From Enterococcus moraviensis ATCC BAA-383 (lineage in GTDB: Bacteria; Bacillota; Bacilli; Lactobacillales; Enterococcaceae): a stretch of 64,000 nucleotides of DNA. Of this stretch, positions 45,701-53,696 are shown piece after piece. The translations under genes and the position numbers were made by a program. The stretch lies in NCBI RefSeq assembly GCF_000407445.1, contig NZ_ASWB01000001.1, positions 124,001-188,000 on the forward strand. Reading direction: 5' to 3'. The notes beneath the pieces were generated by a model, which was not told where the DNA came from, made no database searches, and saw only the letters and a program-made list of their open reading frames with translations. The first letter of the stretch is position 1. Each line of letters starts with the position of its first letter.

Positions 45701-46032
45701 GTTGGCGGATCTATTCTAGCGGCCCAGGCATCTATATGAACCAATTGTTAAGTAATGTTTTAGGGATTCGTGAAGAGAAACATGAGGTGATTTTCGATCC
45801 GATTTTGCCTATAAAATTAGACGGATTAACAATGAAGTACAAAATAGCCGATAAAGAGGTGCGGATTGTGTTTCATTTAGATGGTCAAACATCAGCAGTC
45901 CTTGCAAATGGCAAAGAGGTTTCCTCAAAACGAGAGCAGAATCCTTATCGTCAAGGAGGCTATATTGTTTCACTTGCTGAACTTACAGCTTGTTTAGGGG
46001 AAAAAGAAAACCAAATAGATATTTTTTGTTAG
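42730..46032 (+). CDS. GH94 family phosphorylase, predicted 1,2-beta-oligoglucan phosphorylase
   Basis: At 1100 residues this is much longer than cellobiose phosphorylase (about 800) and close to the Listeria 1,2-beta-oligoglucan phosphorylase (about 1090). An N-terminal beta-rich half ('YEILSGSIMVNQLHGNPLDG') leads into an (alpha/alpha)6 barrel with 'AAWGTRDVSQGPTEFF', 'DGNWPQWFMFDRY', the predicted general acid D748 in 'YSDGDWDDTL', and a C-terminal sandwich ('YSSGPGIYMNQLLSNVLGIR'). It would release alpha-glucose 1-phosphate from beta-1,2-glucans using phosphate. Substrate is inferred from length and operon; GH94 membership is more secure. Confidence 0.85.
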   Translation: MTYQKRTIENGGTVFSFLETGDLYEILSGSIMVNQLHGNPLDGSCNQLYLRVHDQNGIQTAPMIGSNSASTFYINKNQATWSGQFLGINYQVDFQISETGVWFWQVNLTGSGQKVDVLYGQDIGNATKGAVRSNEAYMSQYVDHHVSKEEGSITISSRQNQPQDGNFPVVEQGSLNSLVAFSTDGYQFFGRQYKETNQAQALKQDFLANEVYQYEFAYIALQTQMCIVSEETKIVFYGTTIKNQSTVIEHPLLSKVEIKKAYDSLNWEDRVKAGSESFKNLGEPITGEPLTDTELDDLFPKQEQVERINGKVASFFTDDYHHVVLKEKEINMERAHGHILLSGTELDVEQPELSTTVYMYGLFNSQIVLGNTSMNKLMSNSRNSLNIMKQSGQRIYIKMGEQWRILTMPSAFEMGLNSATWYYKLENDIIIVRTFTLNDTKEIRMEVSSQNGRKYTFAITNQLVMNADEEEPAFNVTEGNGLIKVTATTDSVIHEEYPDLTYYVSLDKPFELTDERLFLSSVSEETLTLFVVESQAAFSMRIQANMTGAPFQDTMTTYEKENHDFLAFVNGLLNNFELTHQTEPVESMNSLSRWYTHNMLVHYLSPHGLEQYGGAAWGTRDVSQGPTEFFLAVNKPEVVRSILKNVYANQFNDDGNWPQWFMFDRYEKQKADESHGDVIVWPMKIVADYLTKTKDFTILDEEIPYTDRKTYGKTEKTVSLFNHVKKEIQFIEDNFLEGTYLSCYSDGDWDDTLQPYDSKLKKYMASSWTVALTYQVIKKLSQLLVEVDSAYGKHLAELATNIKQDFENYILSTDTIPGFVYMEDTEHVEFMIHPTDKKTGIQYRLLPMTRSMIAELLTVEQVQQHYAIIKEHLQFPDGVRLMNRPATYQGGVSTNFKRAEQSANFGREIGLQYVHAHIRFTEAMAKLGKADETWQALSIINPIQIRDHVQNAEIRQANVYFSSSDGDFKTRYDAQANFDQLKTGSVGVKGGWRIYSSGPGIYMNQLLSNVLGIREEKHEVIFDPILPIKLDGLTMKYKIADKEVRIVFHLDGQTSAVLANGKEVSSKREQNPYRQGGYIVSLAELTACLGEKENQIDIFC

Positions 46033-46045
46033 GAGATGAGCATTC

Positions 46046-47017
46046 ATGGTAGGAATTAAAGAAATTGCAAAAAAAGCAGGGGTGTCGATATCAACTGTTT
46101 CTTATGCATTAAATGGCAGTCCAAAAGTTACTGAAGCAACTCGGGCAAGGATCCAAGCGATTGCAGATGAATTGGACTATGTTCCTAACATGGCTGCTCG
46201 TACGTTGAAAAGACAGCAAACGAACATAATCGGTGTTTACCTTGCTGATTATGGTGGAAGTTTTTATGGCGAACTATTAGACGGCATAAAAAAAGGATTG
46301 GAAGCACAAAACTACGAAATGATCGTTTGTAGTGGGAATAAATCGCATCTATTTATTCCTGAACGAATGATCGATGGGGCGATCGTATTAGATTGGACTT
46401 TCAAAAATAAAGAAATCGAACAATATGCGGATCGAGGACATTATTTAGTCATTTTAGATCGTTTGATTACACACGAAAATGTGCGCAAAGTTCTTTTGGA
46501 TAATAAAGGTGGCGCTACTCTTGCTGTTGAAAAAGCGGTTGCTTGTCAAACGAAGAAATTATATTTGATTTCAGGTCCAGAAAAAAGTTATGATGGTCAG
46601 GAACGGCTAAATGCCAGTATCAAAGAACTAGAACGCTTTGATGTTGACTATGCTATTATTTCTGGAGATTTTACAGAACCTTCAGGCTACAGAGCGGCTA
46701 AAGAGATCATGGAAAAAGAGCCAGTACTTCCGTTAGATATTTTTGCGTTGAATGATGAGATGGCAATTGGTGCGTATAAATATTTTAAAGAAACGCCTTA
46801 CCAAATCGGGCAAGACATTCGCTTGATTGGGTTTGACAATATTGATATCAGTGCTTTTATTCAGCCAAGATTAGCGACGATTTCTTATTCTAAACATCGA
46901 TGGGGCATGTTGGCTGCTGAAAAAATCATTCAACTGATCGCAGGAGAAGAAACCGAAGATGATCATATTTATACCAGCTTTATCGATGGTCTATCATTTC
47001 CTGAATGGGAAAATTAG
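46046..47017 (+). CDS. LacI-family transcriptional repressor of the oligosaccharide operon
   Basis: The 323-residue LacI protein has the N-terminal HTH and hinge helix ('VGIKEIAKKAGVSISTVSYA', 'YVPNMAARTLKR') and a periplasmic-binding-protein-like effector domain. It is the last gene of the operon, 13 nt after the GH94 gene, so it is probably autoregulated. Two GAAACGTTTC operators (37285 and 37400) flank the promoter 8.6 kb upstream and are its likely targets. Confidence 0.92.
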   Translation: MVGIKEIAKKAGVSISTVSYALNGSPKVTEATRARIQAIADELDYVPNMAARTLKRQQTNIIGVYLADYGGSFYGELLDGIKKGLEAQNYEMIVCSGNKSHLFIPERMIDGAIVLDWTFKNKEIEQYADRGHYLVILDRLITHENVRKVLLDNKGGATLAVEKAVACQTKKLYLISGPEKSYDGQERLNASIKELERFDVDYAIISGDFTEPSGYRAAKEIMEKEPVLPLDIFALNDEMAIGAYKYFKETPYQIGQDIRLIGFDNIDISAFIQPRLATISYSKHRWGMLAAEKIIQLIAGEETEDDHIYTSFIDGLSFPEWEN

Positions 47018-47092
47018 ACGTCAATTACAAGAAACTTATTTCAGATAAATTCTGCATGATTCTATGAAATAAACATCTTAATAAAATAAGTG

Positions 47093-47130
47093 AAATCCTT
47101 GATAGTCTGACGACGAATCAAGGATTTTTT
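47093..47130 (+). terminator. Terminator of the oligosaccharide operon
   Basis: AAATCCTTGAT (47093-47103) pairs with ATCAAGGATTT (47117-47127), followed by a T-run. Confidence 0.88.
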
Positions 47131-47138
47131 TGACAACT

Positions 47139-47161
47139 AGAATCGACGTATTTTCGATTCT
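47139..47161. promoter_or_regulatory. Inverted repeat upstream of the MarR gene, candidate operator
   Basis: AGAATCGA (47139-47146) and TCGATTCT (47154-47161) are perfect inverted arms with a 7-nt spacer, just downstream of a TTGACA at 47130. MarR proteins often bind such dyads at their own promoter. Confidence 0.5.
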
Positions 47162-47235
47162 TTAAGATAGACTATATTAAAACAGTTGTAAATTAAAGTG
47201 TTTTATATTAAACTATTAAGGACGAGGTGATAAGA

Positions 47236-47664
47236 ATGATTTCAAATCGAGATAATATATCAGAAAAGGTTTATTTGCTCAGTATGTTCCAACAAAATTA
47301 TGTAGTCTCAAGTTTAAGGAAGCTGCATTTAAATAGTCTACAAGCCCGTAGTCTTAGTTATATTTTTCATCATCCAGGTACAATTCAGCGGGAAGTAGCG
47401 GATTATGTTGGGAAAAAACAAGCAACGCTCACAAATGTTTTAAAAGGATTAGAAGAACGGAATCTTGTTTACCGTGAAATACCTAAAAATAATGAACGAC
47501 AGAAAAATATTTTCCTTACAGCTGAAGGGAAGCAATTAGTTGGTCAAGTAAACATTATTTTTGATCAGTTGGATGAAAAAGTTCGTAATGGGTTAACGAA
47601 AGAAGAACAAACACAACTAATGATCAATCTTACAAAAGCTGAAAAAAACTTTAAAGAATATTGA
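47236..47664 (+). CDS. MarR-family transcriptional regulator
   Basis: The ~142-residue protein has the MarR winged helix: 'LNSLQARSLSYIFHHPG', 'TIQREVADYVGKKQATLTNV' for the recognition helix, and the wing 'REIPKNNERQKNIFLTAEG'. The GACGAGGTG ribosome site favours ATG 47236 over the overlapping GTG at 47227. It is upstream of a CorA-type transporter gene and may form a small operon with it. The effector is unknown. Confidence 0.9.
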   Translation: MISNRDNISEKVYLLSMFQQNYVVSSLRKLHLNSLQARSLSYIFHHPGTIQREVADYVGKKQATLTNVLKGLEERNLVYREIPKNNERQKNIFLTAEGKQLVGQVNIIFDQLDEKVRNGLTKEEQTQLMINLTKAEKNFKEY

Positions 47665-47733
47665 GTATATTCTTTCTAGTGTAACTAGTATTTTCAAGCT
47701 ATGTACAGAAGTGTTTTTAGAGGGGGATTTTTT

Positions 47734-48639
47734 ATGATAACAGAAAAAAAATTTAGTAACGACGAAAATGTATGGATCAATATCAATTCAGATCAGGTTT
47801 CAACTGATTCAGATTTATATAAACAATATGGGATCGATACAGAGATCATTTCTTACGCATTAGATAAAAATGAACGAGCACGGATCGAATATGATAATGA
47901 ATTGGAAACGTTCATCTTAATCTACAATGTTCCTAGAAAAGGCAAGAACAATAATCATTACGAAGCAATTCCCATGACATTTTTGATTAAGGATAAACGC
48001 TTTTTAACTATAACAAATAGTGAAAATATGTATATTATTCAATATATGGAAAACTATTTAGAAAAAAATTCAGAAGTATCACTATTCAAATTTCTTTTTT
48101 CTAGTTTGTTTATCATTACAGATAAATTTTTCCCTGTGATCGAAGAAATGGATCGAGAAAGAAATCATATTAATGCTATGTTGAAGGAAAAAACAACAAA
48201 AGCCAATTTACTAGCGTTATCGGATGTGGAAACTGGAGTGGCATACTTTATCTCTGCCACAAAGCAAAATACTGTCTTGCTAGACCAAATAAAAACAAAT
48301 ACGGTATTTCGAACGTTAGATGAAATTGAAAAAGAGCAATTAGAAGATACACAGATTGAAGCAAGACAACTGGTTGAAATGGCTCAATTGACAGCTCAAG
48401 TTTTGCAACAATTATCGGGGACGTACAACAATATCTTGAATAATAACTTAAACGATACAATGAAAATATTAACGATTCTTTCTATTTTGTTAACAATCCC
48501 AACGATTGTAACTGGATTTTTTGGCATGAATATGCCTTTGCCTTTGGAGCATAATATTTTAGGTTGGGTAATTGCAATCGGAATTAGTTTGATTGGCTGG
48601 TTTGGTTTATCTTTTATTTTACGTCTTATTTTAAAATAA
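47734..48639 (+). CDS. CorA-family magnesium/divalent cation transporter
   Basis: The 301-residue protein has the long cytoplasmic N-terminal domain and two C-terminal membrane helices, with the channel signature GMN in 'TGFFGMNMPLPLEHN'. The GMN asparagine coordinates hydrated Mg2+. AGAGGGGGA supports ATG 47734, while the frame extends 11 codons upstream. It ends at a terminator. The MarR gene lies 69 nt upstream. Confidence 0.92.
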   Translation: MITEKKFSNDENVWININSDQVSTDSDLYKQYGIDTEIISYALDKNERARIEYDNELETFILIYNVPRKGKNNNHYEAIPMTFLIKDKRFLTITNSENMYIIQYMENYLEKNSEVSLFKFLFSSLFIITDKFFPVIEEMDRERNHINAMLKEKTTKANLLALSDVETGVAYFISATKQNTVLLDQIKTNTVFRTLDEIEKEQLEDTQIEARQLVEMAQLTAQVLQQLSGTYNNILNNNLNDTMKILTILSILLTIPTIVTGFFGMNMPLPLEHNILGWVIAIGISLIGWFGLSFILRLILK

Positions 48640-48647
48640 CAATTATG

Positions 48648-48692
48648 AAACAACAGTGTTAGAAAGATTTACTTTCAGCACTGTTGTTTTTC
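48648..48692 (+). terminator. CorA gene terminator
   Basis: AAACAACAGTG and GAAAG pair with CTTTC and CACTGTTGTTT, with a small internal loop, followed by Ts. Confidence 0.75.
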
Positions 48693-48757
48693 GACTATTT
48701 TCAAAGTGTATCGAATGATCCTATTAACAAACACAAGAATGAAATAACTATCGACTA

Positions 48758-48782
48758 TATAACAATGATAGTTATTGTTATA
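48758..48782. promoter_or_regulatory. Inverted repeat in the gap before the GntR gene
   Basis: TATAACAAT (48758-48766) and ATTGTTATA (48774-48782) are perfect arms with a 7-nt spacer. A second, nested pair AACTATC (48747-48753)/GATAGTT (48767-48773) overlaps it. The 311-nt gap from 48640 to 48950 holds this, the CorA terminator and the GntR promoter, and no other gene was seen. Confidence 0.4.
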
Positions 48783-48888
48783 AAAAATAACAATTAAAAC
48801 TAAAATGAGTAAAATAGAAATATCCACAATAATAGAGCGTATATATCCTAAAAATTATTTTTTCCGACATTTTTTTTGCAAATTTAAC

Positions 48889-48927
48889 TTGTAAAAATTA
48901 TATTCATGTGCTATTGTTATGACAATA
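48889..48927 (+). promoter_or_regulatory. GntR gene promoter with overlapping operator
   Basis: TTGTAA (48889-48894) and TATTGT (48912-48917) are 17 bp apart. The -10 box is the left arm of TATTGTTATGACAATA (48912-48927), an inverted repeat sharing TGACAATA with the site before the PTS genes. Confidence 0.55.
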
Positions 48928-48950
48928 AGATATAGACGGAAGGTGAAACA

Positions 48951-49658
48951 ATGAATGATAACAGACTGCCCTTATATATTCAAATCGCAAACGATTTAAA
49001 ATTTAAGATTCATTCTGGAGAATGGGAAGTTGAAGATCAGATTCCAACTGAGTTTGAATTATGTAATATCTATGATGTCAGCCGTATCACGATTCGAAAG
49101 GCAATTGATCAATTAGTAAACGAGGGTCTGTTATACCGCAAACGAGCAGTTGGGACATTTGTTCAATCAAAAGAAGTAGAAGTCAAAGAAGTAATAGTGA
49201 AAAGTTTTACTCAAGAAATGAATGATCTTGGTCGTAAAGTGCATACATTAAAAGCACGGATAGAAAAAAAAACTGCATCTGCTAAGATTGCCAATTTTTT
49301 AAATATTAAAGAGGGAGACCCCGTTTTAAATTTACAACGAGTCTTCGGAACAGAAGATTTAGCATTTGCTTTTTTTGATACTTATTTTACGTTTGAACCA
49401 AATTTTTCAACGGATGCTAAAGAGTATTATGGTTCGTTTTACGAGTATTTGAAAACGTTTGATATTGTTGTTGATTCGATCAAAGAATATGTAGAAGCGA
49501 TTGAACCAAGTGAACAATTAATCGAAGTACTAAAAATCAACGAGCACACCCCGATTTTAAAACGAGTAAGAATTACGCAGCAATTAGGAAAAGAATTTCA
49601 CGAGTATTCTGAGTGTTTTTACATAGGTAGCGAGTATCGTTATTATGTAGAGGGCTAA
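48951..49658 (+). CDS. GntR/HutC-family transcriptional regulator with UTRA domain
   Basis: The 235-residue protein has an N-terminal GntR winged helix ('LPLYIQIANDLKFKIHSGEW', 'QIPTEFELCNIYDVSRITIR') and a C-terminal UTRA ligand domain (about 90-230, 'LNLQRVFGTEDLAFAFFDTY'). UTRA domains usually bind a sugar phosphate. It is the first gene before the mannose-family PTS operon and probably controls both units through TGACAATA-type sites. Confidence 0.92.
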   Translation: MNDNRLPLYIQIANDLKFKIHSGEWEVEDQIPTEFELCNIYDVSRITIRKAIDQLVNEGLLYRKRAVGTFVQSKEVEVKEVIVKSFTQEMNDLGRKVHTLKARIEKKTASAKIANFLNIKEGDPVLNLQRVFGTEDLAFAFFDTYFTFEPNFSTDAKEYYGSFYEYLKTFDIVVDSIKEYVEAIEPSEQLIEVLKINEHTPILKRVRITQQLGKEFHEYSECFYIGSEYRYYVEG

Positions 49659-49721
49659 ATTGGAGTAAATGAAAGTGTATTTCTGAAAACAGAAATATAT
49701 TTTCTTTATAATATAATGTAA

Positions 49722-49734
49722 TGACAATATGTCA
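49722..49734. promoter_or_regulatory. Operator of the PTS operon (GntR target)
   Basis: TGACAATATGTCA is a perfect 5+5 inverted repeat with a 3-bp centre, only 5 bp after a TATAAT at 49712-49717. It resembles the site overlapping the GntR promoter. Confidence 0.65.
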
Positions 49735-49752
49735 ATATGAGGAGGAAGAAAA

Positions 49753-50256
49753 ATGGCAATTTCATTTATTAGGATCGATGATCGGATTATTCATGGTCAA
49801 GTGGTGACACGATGGATGAGCGAAAGGAAATGTGATGGTGTGGTAGCGGTTGACGATCCGTCAGCAAATAACCCAGTGCTTGCAAAAATGCTGAAATCAG
49901 CAGTTCCATCACCTCTAAAAGGGTTTGTTTTAACTGAGGAAGAAATAATTAAAAAGTGGCCGAAAATTGTGGAAAGCAAACGAAACTATTTTTTGATCGC
50001 TCGCTCGCCTGAAACACTCGTAAGAATATATGAAAGCGGTGTCGATTTTATTTCTGAACATCAAGAGTTGAATGTAGGACCAATGAGTGTTAGAGATGGT
50101 GCAAAAAAATATGGGAAAAATTTGAGTATTATACCTTCAGAAGAAGTTGCTTTTGATACTTTGCAGAAAAACGGGATGACGGTTTCATTTCAATTAGTAC
50201 CTGATTCTAAAAAGAAAACCTGGAATGAGCTTAAAGCCGAAGGAGGAGAAAGTTAA
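49753..50256 (+). CDS. PTS mannose/fructose/sorbose family EIIB
   Basis: The 167-residue EIIB of the mannose superfamily carries the phospho-acceptor H14 in 'RIDDRIIHGQVVTRW'. It passes phosphate from EIIA to the incoming sugar. AGGAGG precedes the start. It is the first of four PTS genes, with IIC starting at its stop codon (TAATG overlap). Confidence 0.95.
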   Translation: MAISFIRIDDRIIHGQVVTRWMSERKCDGVVAVDDPSANNPVLAKMLKSAVPSPLKGFVLTEEEIIKKWPKIVESKRNYFLIARSPETLVRIYESGVDFISEHQELNVGPMSVRDGAKKYGKNLSIIPSEEVAFDTLQKNGMTVSFQLVPDSKKKTWNELKAEGGES

Positions 50257-51071
50257 TGGATGGAACATTGTTATTTCAGGCAATTGCAATTTCGGTCTTT
50301 TGTTACCTTGGTGCGTTATCGACCCCTTGGCTGTTAGGTCTAACGGGTGGTTGGTATACGATCACTAGACCACTTGTTTCGGGAATGATCGTAGGACTTA
50401 TCCTGGGTGATTTAAAACAAGGGATTTTGATCGGTGTTGCAATTCAGACCGTATATATAGCAATGGTTACTCCTGGCGGACAAATGCCAGCTGATTTGAA
50501 CTTTGTGGCCTTTCCGGCGATTGCTTTAGCTATGTTATCAAATGCGAGTACTGAAGTTGCGGTAACGCTTGCTACAACAATTGGTGTTTTGGGTACGATT
50601 GTATTTAACGTATATCAAGTGGTCAACTCTTTTTGGAACCATCGAGCAGTTGCTGCTATTCAAGAGGGTGACTATCGTAAGTTCCGATTAAATGCGATTG
50701 CAGGTCCACAAGTAACAAACTTTATTTCTCGTTTTGTCCCTTCATTTTTAGTAGTATATTTTGGTTCAGGTTTTGCCAAATCAATGCTCGATTCAATGCC
50801 ACAATATTTGATTGACGTAATGAGCTACTTGGGTGGCGTTTTACCTGCAATCGGAATTGCAATGTTATTGACAGCGGTTGTTAAAGAGAATTCATTATTT
50901 CTATTCTTTTTATTAGGGTTTGTTTGTATCGTCTTTTTAAATTTGAATATGATTGCGCTAACAATAGTAGCCGCTGTGATTGCGTATCTATATTATACTG
51001 GTTCAAGTAAAAAGAGTGTTGTCACATCAAATGGTGTGATAGATGAAGAAGATGACGAGGAGGAGTTTTAA
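50256..51071 (+). CDS. PTS mannose-family EIIC membrane component
   Basis: The 271-residue multispanning protein has the family segments 'TRPLVSGMIVGLILGDLKQG' and 'IQTVYIAMVTPGGQMPAD'. It ends in a highly acidic tail (DEEDDEEEF). With IID it forms the sugar channel. Its start overlaps the IIB stop. Confidence 0.95.
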   Translation: MDGTLLFQAIAISVFCYLGALSTPWLLGLTGGWYTITRPLVSGMIVGLILGDLKQGILIGVAIQTVYIAMVTPGGQMPADLNFVAFPAIALAMLSNASTEVAVTLATTIGVLGTIVFNVYQVVNSFWNHRAVAAIQEGDYRKFRLNAIAGPQVTNFISRFVPSFLVVYFGSGFAKSMLDSMPQYLIDVMSYLGGVLPAIGIAMLLTAVVKENSLFLFFLLGFVCIVFLNLNMIALTIVAAVIAYLYYTGSSKKSVVTSNGVIDEEDDEEEF

Positions 51072-51073
51072 CG

Positions 51074-51892
51074 ATGGCCGAGAAAATACTAGATAAAAAA
51101 ACGTTAACGAAATCGTACCACAGATGGATGATGTATAACTTAGTTGCCATGAGTTTCGAGTTTTTAGAAGCAATGGGCTTTGCTCTTTCAATGGAGCCTA
51201 TTGCAGATAAATTGTATATCGAAGAACCAGAAAAGAAAAAAGAAATGATGGAACGCCATACAGCTTTTTATAATACTGAACCACAGGTTGGAGCACTAAT
51301 AAATGGGATTTCTGCTGGATTGGAAGAGCAAAAAGCACTTGGTAATAGTGGTATTACAGGTGACTTAATCAATAGTTTGAAAATTGGTTTAATGGGTCCG
51401 ATAGCTGGAATCGGTGATTCAATGGTACCAGGTATGTTGATCCCCATCTTACTTTCAATTGGAATGGGCTTATCGTCAAATGGGAGTATTTTAGGTGTTT
51501 TATTCTATATTGTTGCCTATAACTGTATTATGTATTTCGGTTCTCGCTACTTATTTTTCAAAGGATATGAACTTGGAGCTGAATCTGTTGATGTATTTAC
51601 AGGAGAAAAAGCACAACAAATCACAAAAGCAATTACAGTTTTAGGAATGACAGTAATTGGTGGTGTTGCGGCTTCTTACGTAAAACTTGAAATACCTGCA
51701 AAATTTGCCTTAACGGGAACAGAAATTGATGTTCAAGCAATTTTAGATGGGATTTTTCCTAAACTTGCCCCACTCTTGGTGATTTTCTTTTCTTGGTATT
51801 TAATGGCTAAAAAGAATGTTTCCCCTGTTAAATTAATTATGATTTATTTTGTGGTTGCATTTGCTGGCGTTGGCGTTGCGTATTTATTTTAA
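51074..51892 (+). CDS. PTS mannose-family EIID membrane component
   Basis: The 272-residue EIID has the typical N-terminal soluble portion ('ERHTAFYNTEPQVGALINGI', 'SAGLEEQKALG') and membrane part ('IGLMGPIAGIGDSMVPGMLI'). The gene starts 2 nt after IIC, indicating translational coupling. EIID is found only in the mannose family. Confidence 0.96.
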   Translation: MAEKILDKKTLTKSYHRWMMYNLVAMSFEFLEAMGFALSMEPIADKLYIEEPEKKKEMMERHTAFYNTEPQVGALINGISAGLEEQKALGNSGITGDLINSLKIGLMGPIAGIGDSMVPGMLIPILLSIGMGLSSNGSILGVLFYIVAYNCIMYFGSRYLFFKGYELGAESVDVFTGEKAQQITKAITVLGMTVIGGVAASYVKLEIPAKFALTGTEIDVQAILDGIFPKLAPLLVIFFSWYLMAKKNVSPVKLIMIYFVVAFAGVGVAYLF

Positions 51893-51941
51893 AAAATGGT
51901 GGGAATTTTAAAACGATAGGACAAAAAGGAGCACGAATAAA

Positions 51942-52358
51942 ATGAATGATCGAATTATTCTAGTAAGCCACTTAGGTTTAGCTACAGGGATGAAAAAAGC
52001 ACTGGAATTTATTGTTGGGGAGCAGCCTCAGCTTCATGCTGTAGAACTTGATGAAGAAGGAATTGAACATTTTAAAAAGAAACTGAGCTTATTGCCAAAT
52101 GACAGTCAATTTAAAAGCACAATCATTTTAAGTGATATCCCTTCAGGTTCTCCAGGTGCAACAGCGTATAGTTATTTTGCTGAAAGCGGAGATGTCCGTC
52201 TAGTAAGCGGAATGAACCTTCCTTTAGTTCTGGATCTAGTTTTATCAAGTGAACTAAAACAAACAGAAGACTTAATAACGGATGCTATCACTTCTGCGAA
52301 AGAAACAATTCAAGATTATACAATACATTCAAATGGAGAGACAGAAGATGACTTTTAA
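51942..52358 (+). CDS. PTS mannose-family EIIA
   Basis: The 138-residue EIIA receives phosphate from HPr on H10 ('IILVSHLGLATGMKKAL'). The common HG after the active His is HL here. It contains 'ILSDIPSGSPGATA', the family loop 'D..GGSP' in altered form. It follows IID by 49 nt and overlaps the next gene by 11 nt. Confidence 0.9.
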   Translation: MNDRIILVSHLGLATGMKKALEFIVGEQPQLHAVELDEEGIEHFKKKLSLLPNDSQFKSTIILSDIPSGSPGATAYSYFAESGDVRLVSGMNLPLVLDLVLSSELKQTEDLITDAITSAKETIQDYTIHSNGETEDDF

Positions 52359-53124
52359 TAAAGTATTAGATATTCGTTTAAATGAGGCAGACTTGGCATT
52401 GGATTTCGGGGTGGATATTTTTCATCCTGAAACAGTAGAGGAACGATATTTAAATGATATTCGTAATAGTTTATTAGACAGTGAGGCCACAGGACCAGAA
52501 CTTTTGTATTCAATTGCAATGGACGTCGGGAAAAAGAAACATGAAAAAGACTTGATAGACCGTAATTTATTATATGGAATAGTTGCTTATAATAGTGGTT
52601 TAATCGGAAGTGAATTGGTTCGCAGTCAGGGGCATATTCATGCAGTCTCTCCTTCATGCAATTCCTCAACACCAGAAGTGTATGAAATTTGGCAAGGAGA
52701 AGCATATATTTACATGCAAGAGTTTGTTGCCGAAAAGCCAGGGCGATGTGTCGCAATTTTAGCTAAACCAGGAGATATCGTGATTGTACCACCAAAATGG
52801 GCTCATTATACAGTGAACGCTTCTCAACATCAAAAAATGTTATTTGGTGCATGGTGTATTCGTGACTATGCATTTGACTATAAAGAAATCAGAGCACGCC
52901 AAGGCTTAGCTTATTATCCAGTCGTGACAGAGGGTGAAATAAACTGGATCCAAAATCCTAATTATTCACATGAAGGTGTGGAAGTAAAAAACGCGAGAGA
53001 ATACCAAGAATTCGGATTATCAAAGCGAAATTTATATACACAATACGAAGAAAATCCGTCACGATTTGACTTTGTCACAGATCCATTGAAATATCAAAAC
53101 CTTTGGAATGATTTTCAACCATAG
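52348..53124 (+). CDS. cupin-type glucose-6-phosphate isomerase-like protein (first of two)
   Basis: The 258-residue cupin has the cPGI-like metal motif 'RSQGHIHAVSP', then a Glu in 'PEVYEIWQGEAYIYM', and the distal His in 'GDIVIVPPKWAHYTVN'. Cupin PGIs interconvert glucose 6-phosphate and fructose 6-phosphate in some archaea and bacteria. Its insert between HIH and Glu is longer than in the second copy. ATG 52348 lies inside the EIIA gene. It likely acts on the sugar phosphate delivered by this PTS. The exact substrate is unknown. Confidence 0.8.
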   Translation: MTFNKVLDIRLNEADLALDFGVDIFHPETVEERYLNDIRNSLLDSEATGPELLYSIAMDVGKKKHEKDLIDRNLLYGIVAYNSGLIGSELVRSQGHIHAVSPSCNSSTPEVYEIWQGEAYIYMQEFVAEKPGRCVAILAKPGDIVIVPPKWAHYTVNASQHQKMLFGAWCIRDYAFDYKEIRARQGLAYYPVVTEGEINWIQNPNYSHEGVEVKNAREYQEFGLSKRNLYTQYEENPSRFDFVTDPLKYQNLWNDFQP

Positions 53125-53141
53125 AAAGGAGAAAATCGTGA

Positions 53142-53696
53142 ATGATGAGAAAAGAAATAATTCATTTTAACCCAATACTACCTAAACTTGATGGAGAGGC
53201 AGTCAATTATAGTCAAACGAAACTAGAAAGTTATGTTGATTATTATCAGAATAGGGATCAAGAGTCTGATCTTTCTAAAGTGATTTATGAAGTTGAGTAT
53301 CATGAAAACGGCCTAGTTGAAGGAACAAAAGGCGGTTTGTTTTTAGGGATATCCCATGTAATGCCTGGAACCGTGGGGAATGAATTTTACATGACAAAAG
53401 GACACATTCATCAGGAAAAAGATACAGGTGAATATTATTGGGGAATGAAAGGAAGAGGACTATTGTTATTAGTTTTCGAGGATGGAACCTATGAGCTTGA
53501 AGAAGTTTCACAAGGCTCTATCCATTATATTCCTGGAAACACGAGTCATCGTTTAATTAATATAGGCACTGAAAAACTATCCGTTGGCGCATGTTGGTTG
53601 ACTGAATCTGGACACGATTATGTTAACTGCCATTTTCCGGTTAGAGTATTTAAAAAAGGAGAGAAAACATTTGAAGTCAGCAATAGTACGACCTGA
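53142..53696 (+). CDS. cupin-type glucose-6-phosphate isomerase (second of two)
   Basis: The 184-residue protein matches cupin PGIs closely: 'MTKGHIHQEKDTGEYYWGMK', 'GRGLLLLVFEDG', and the distal His in 'GSIHYIPGNTSHRLINIG'. The three His and one Glu bind Fe2+, Mn2+ or Zn2+. It is shorter than the preceding cupin and only distantly related to it. AAAGGAG lies 10 nt before ATG 53142. The 3' end overlaps the next gene by 26 nt. Confidence 0.87.
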   Translation: MMRKEIIHFNPILPKLDGEAVNYSQTKLESYVDYYQNRDQESDLSKVIYEVEYHENGLVEGTKGGLFLGISHVMPGTVGNEFYMTKGHIHQEKDTGEYYWGMKGRGLLLLVFEDGTYELEEVSQGSIHYIPGNTSHRLINIGTEKLSVGACWLTESGHDYVNCHFPVRVFKKGEKTFEVSNSTT

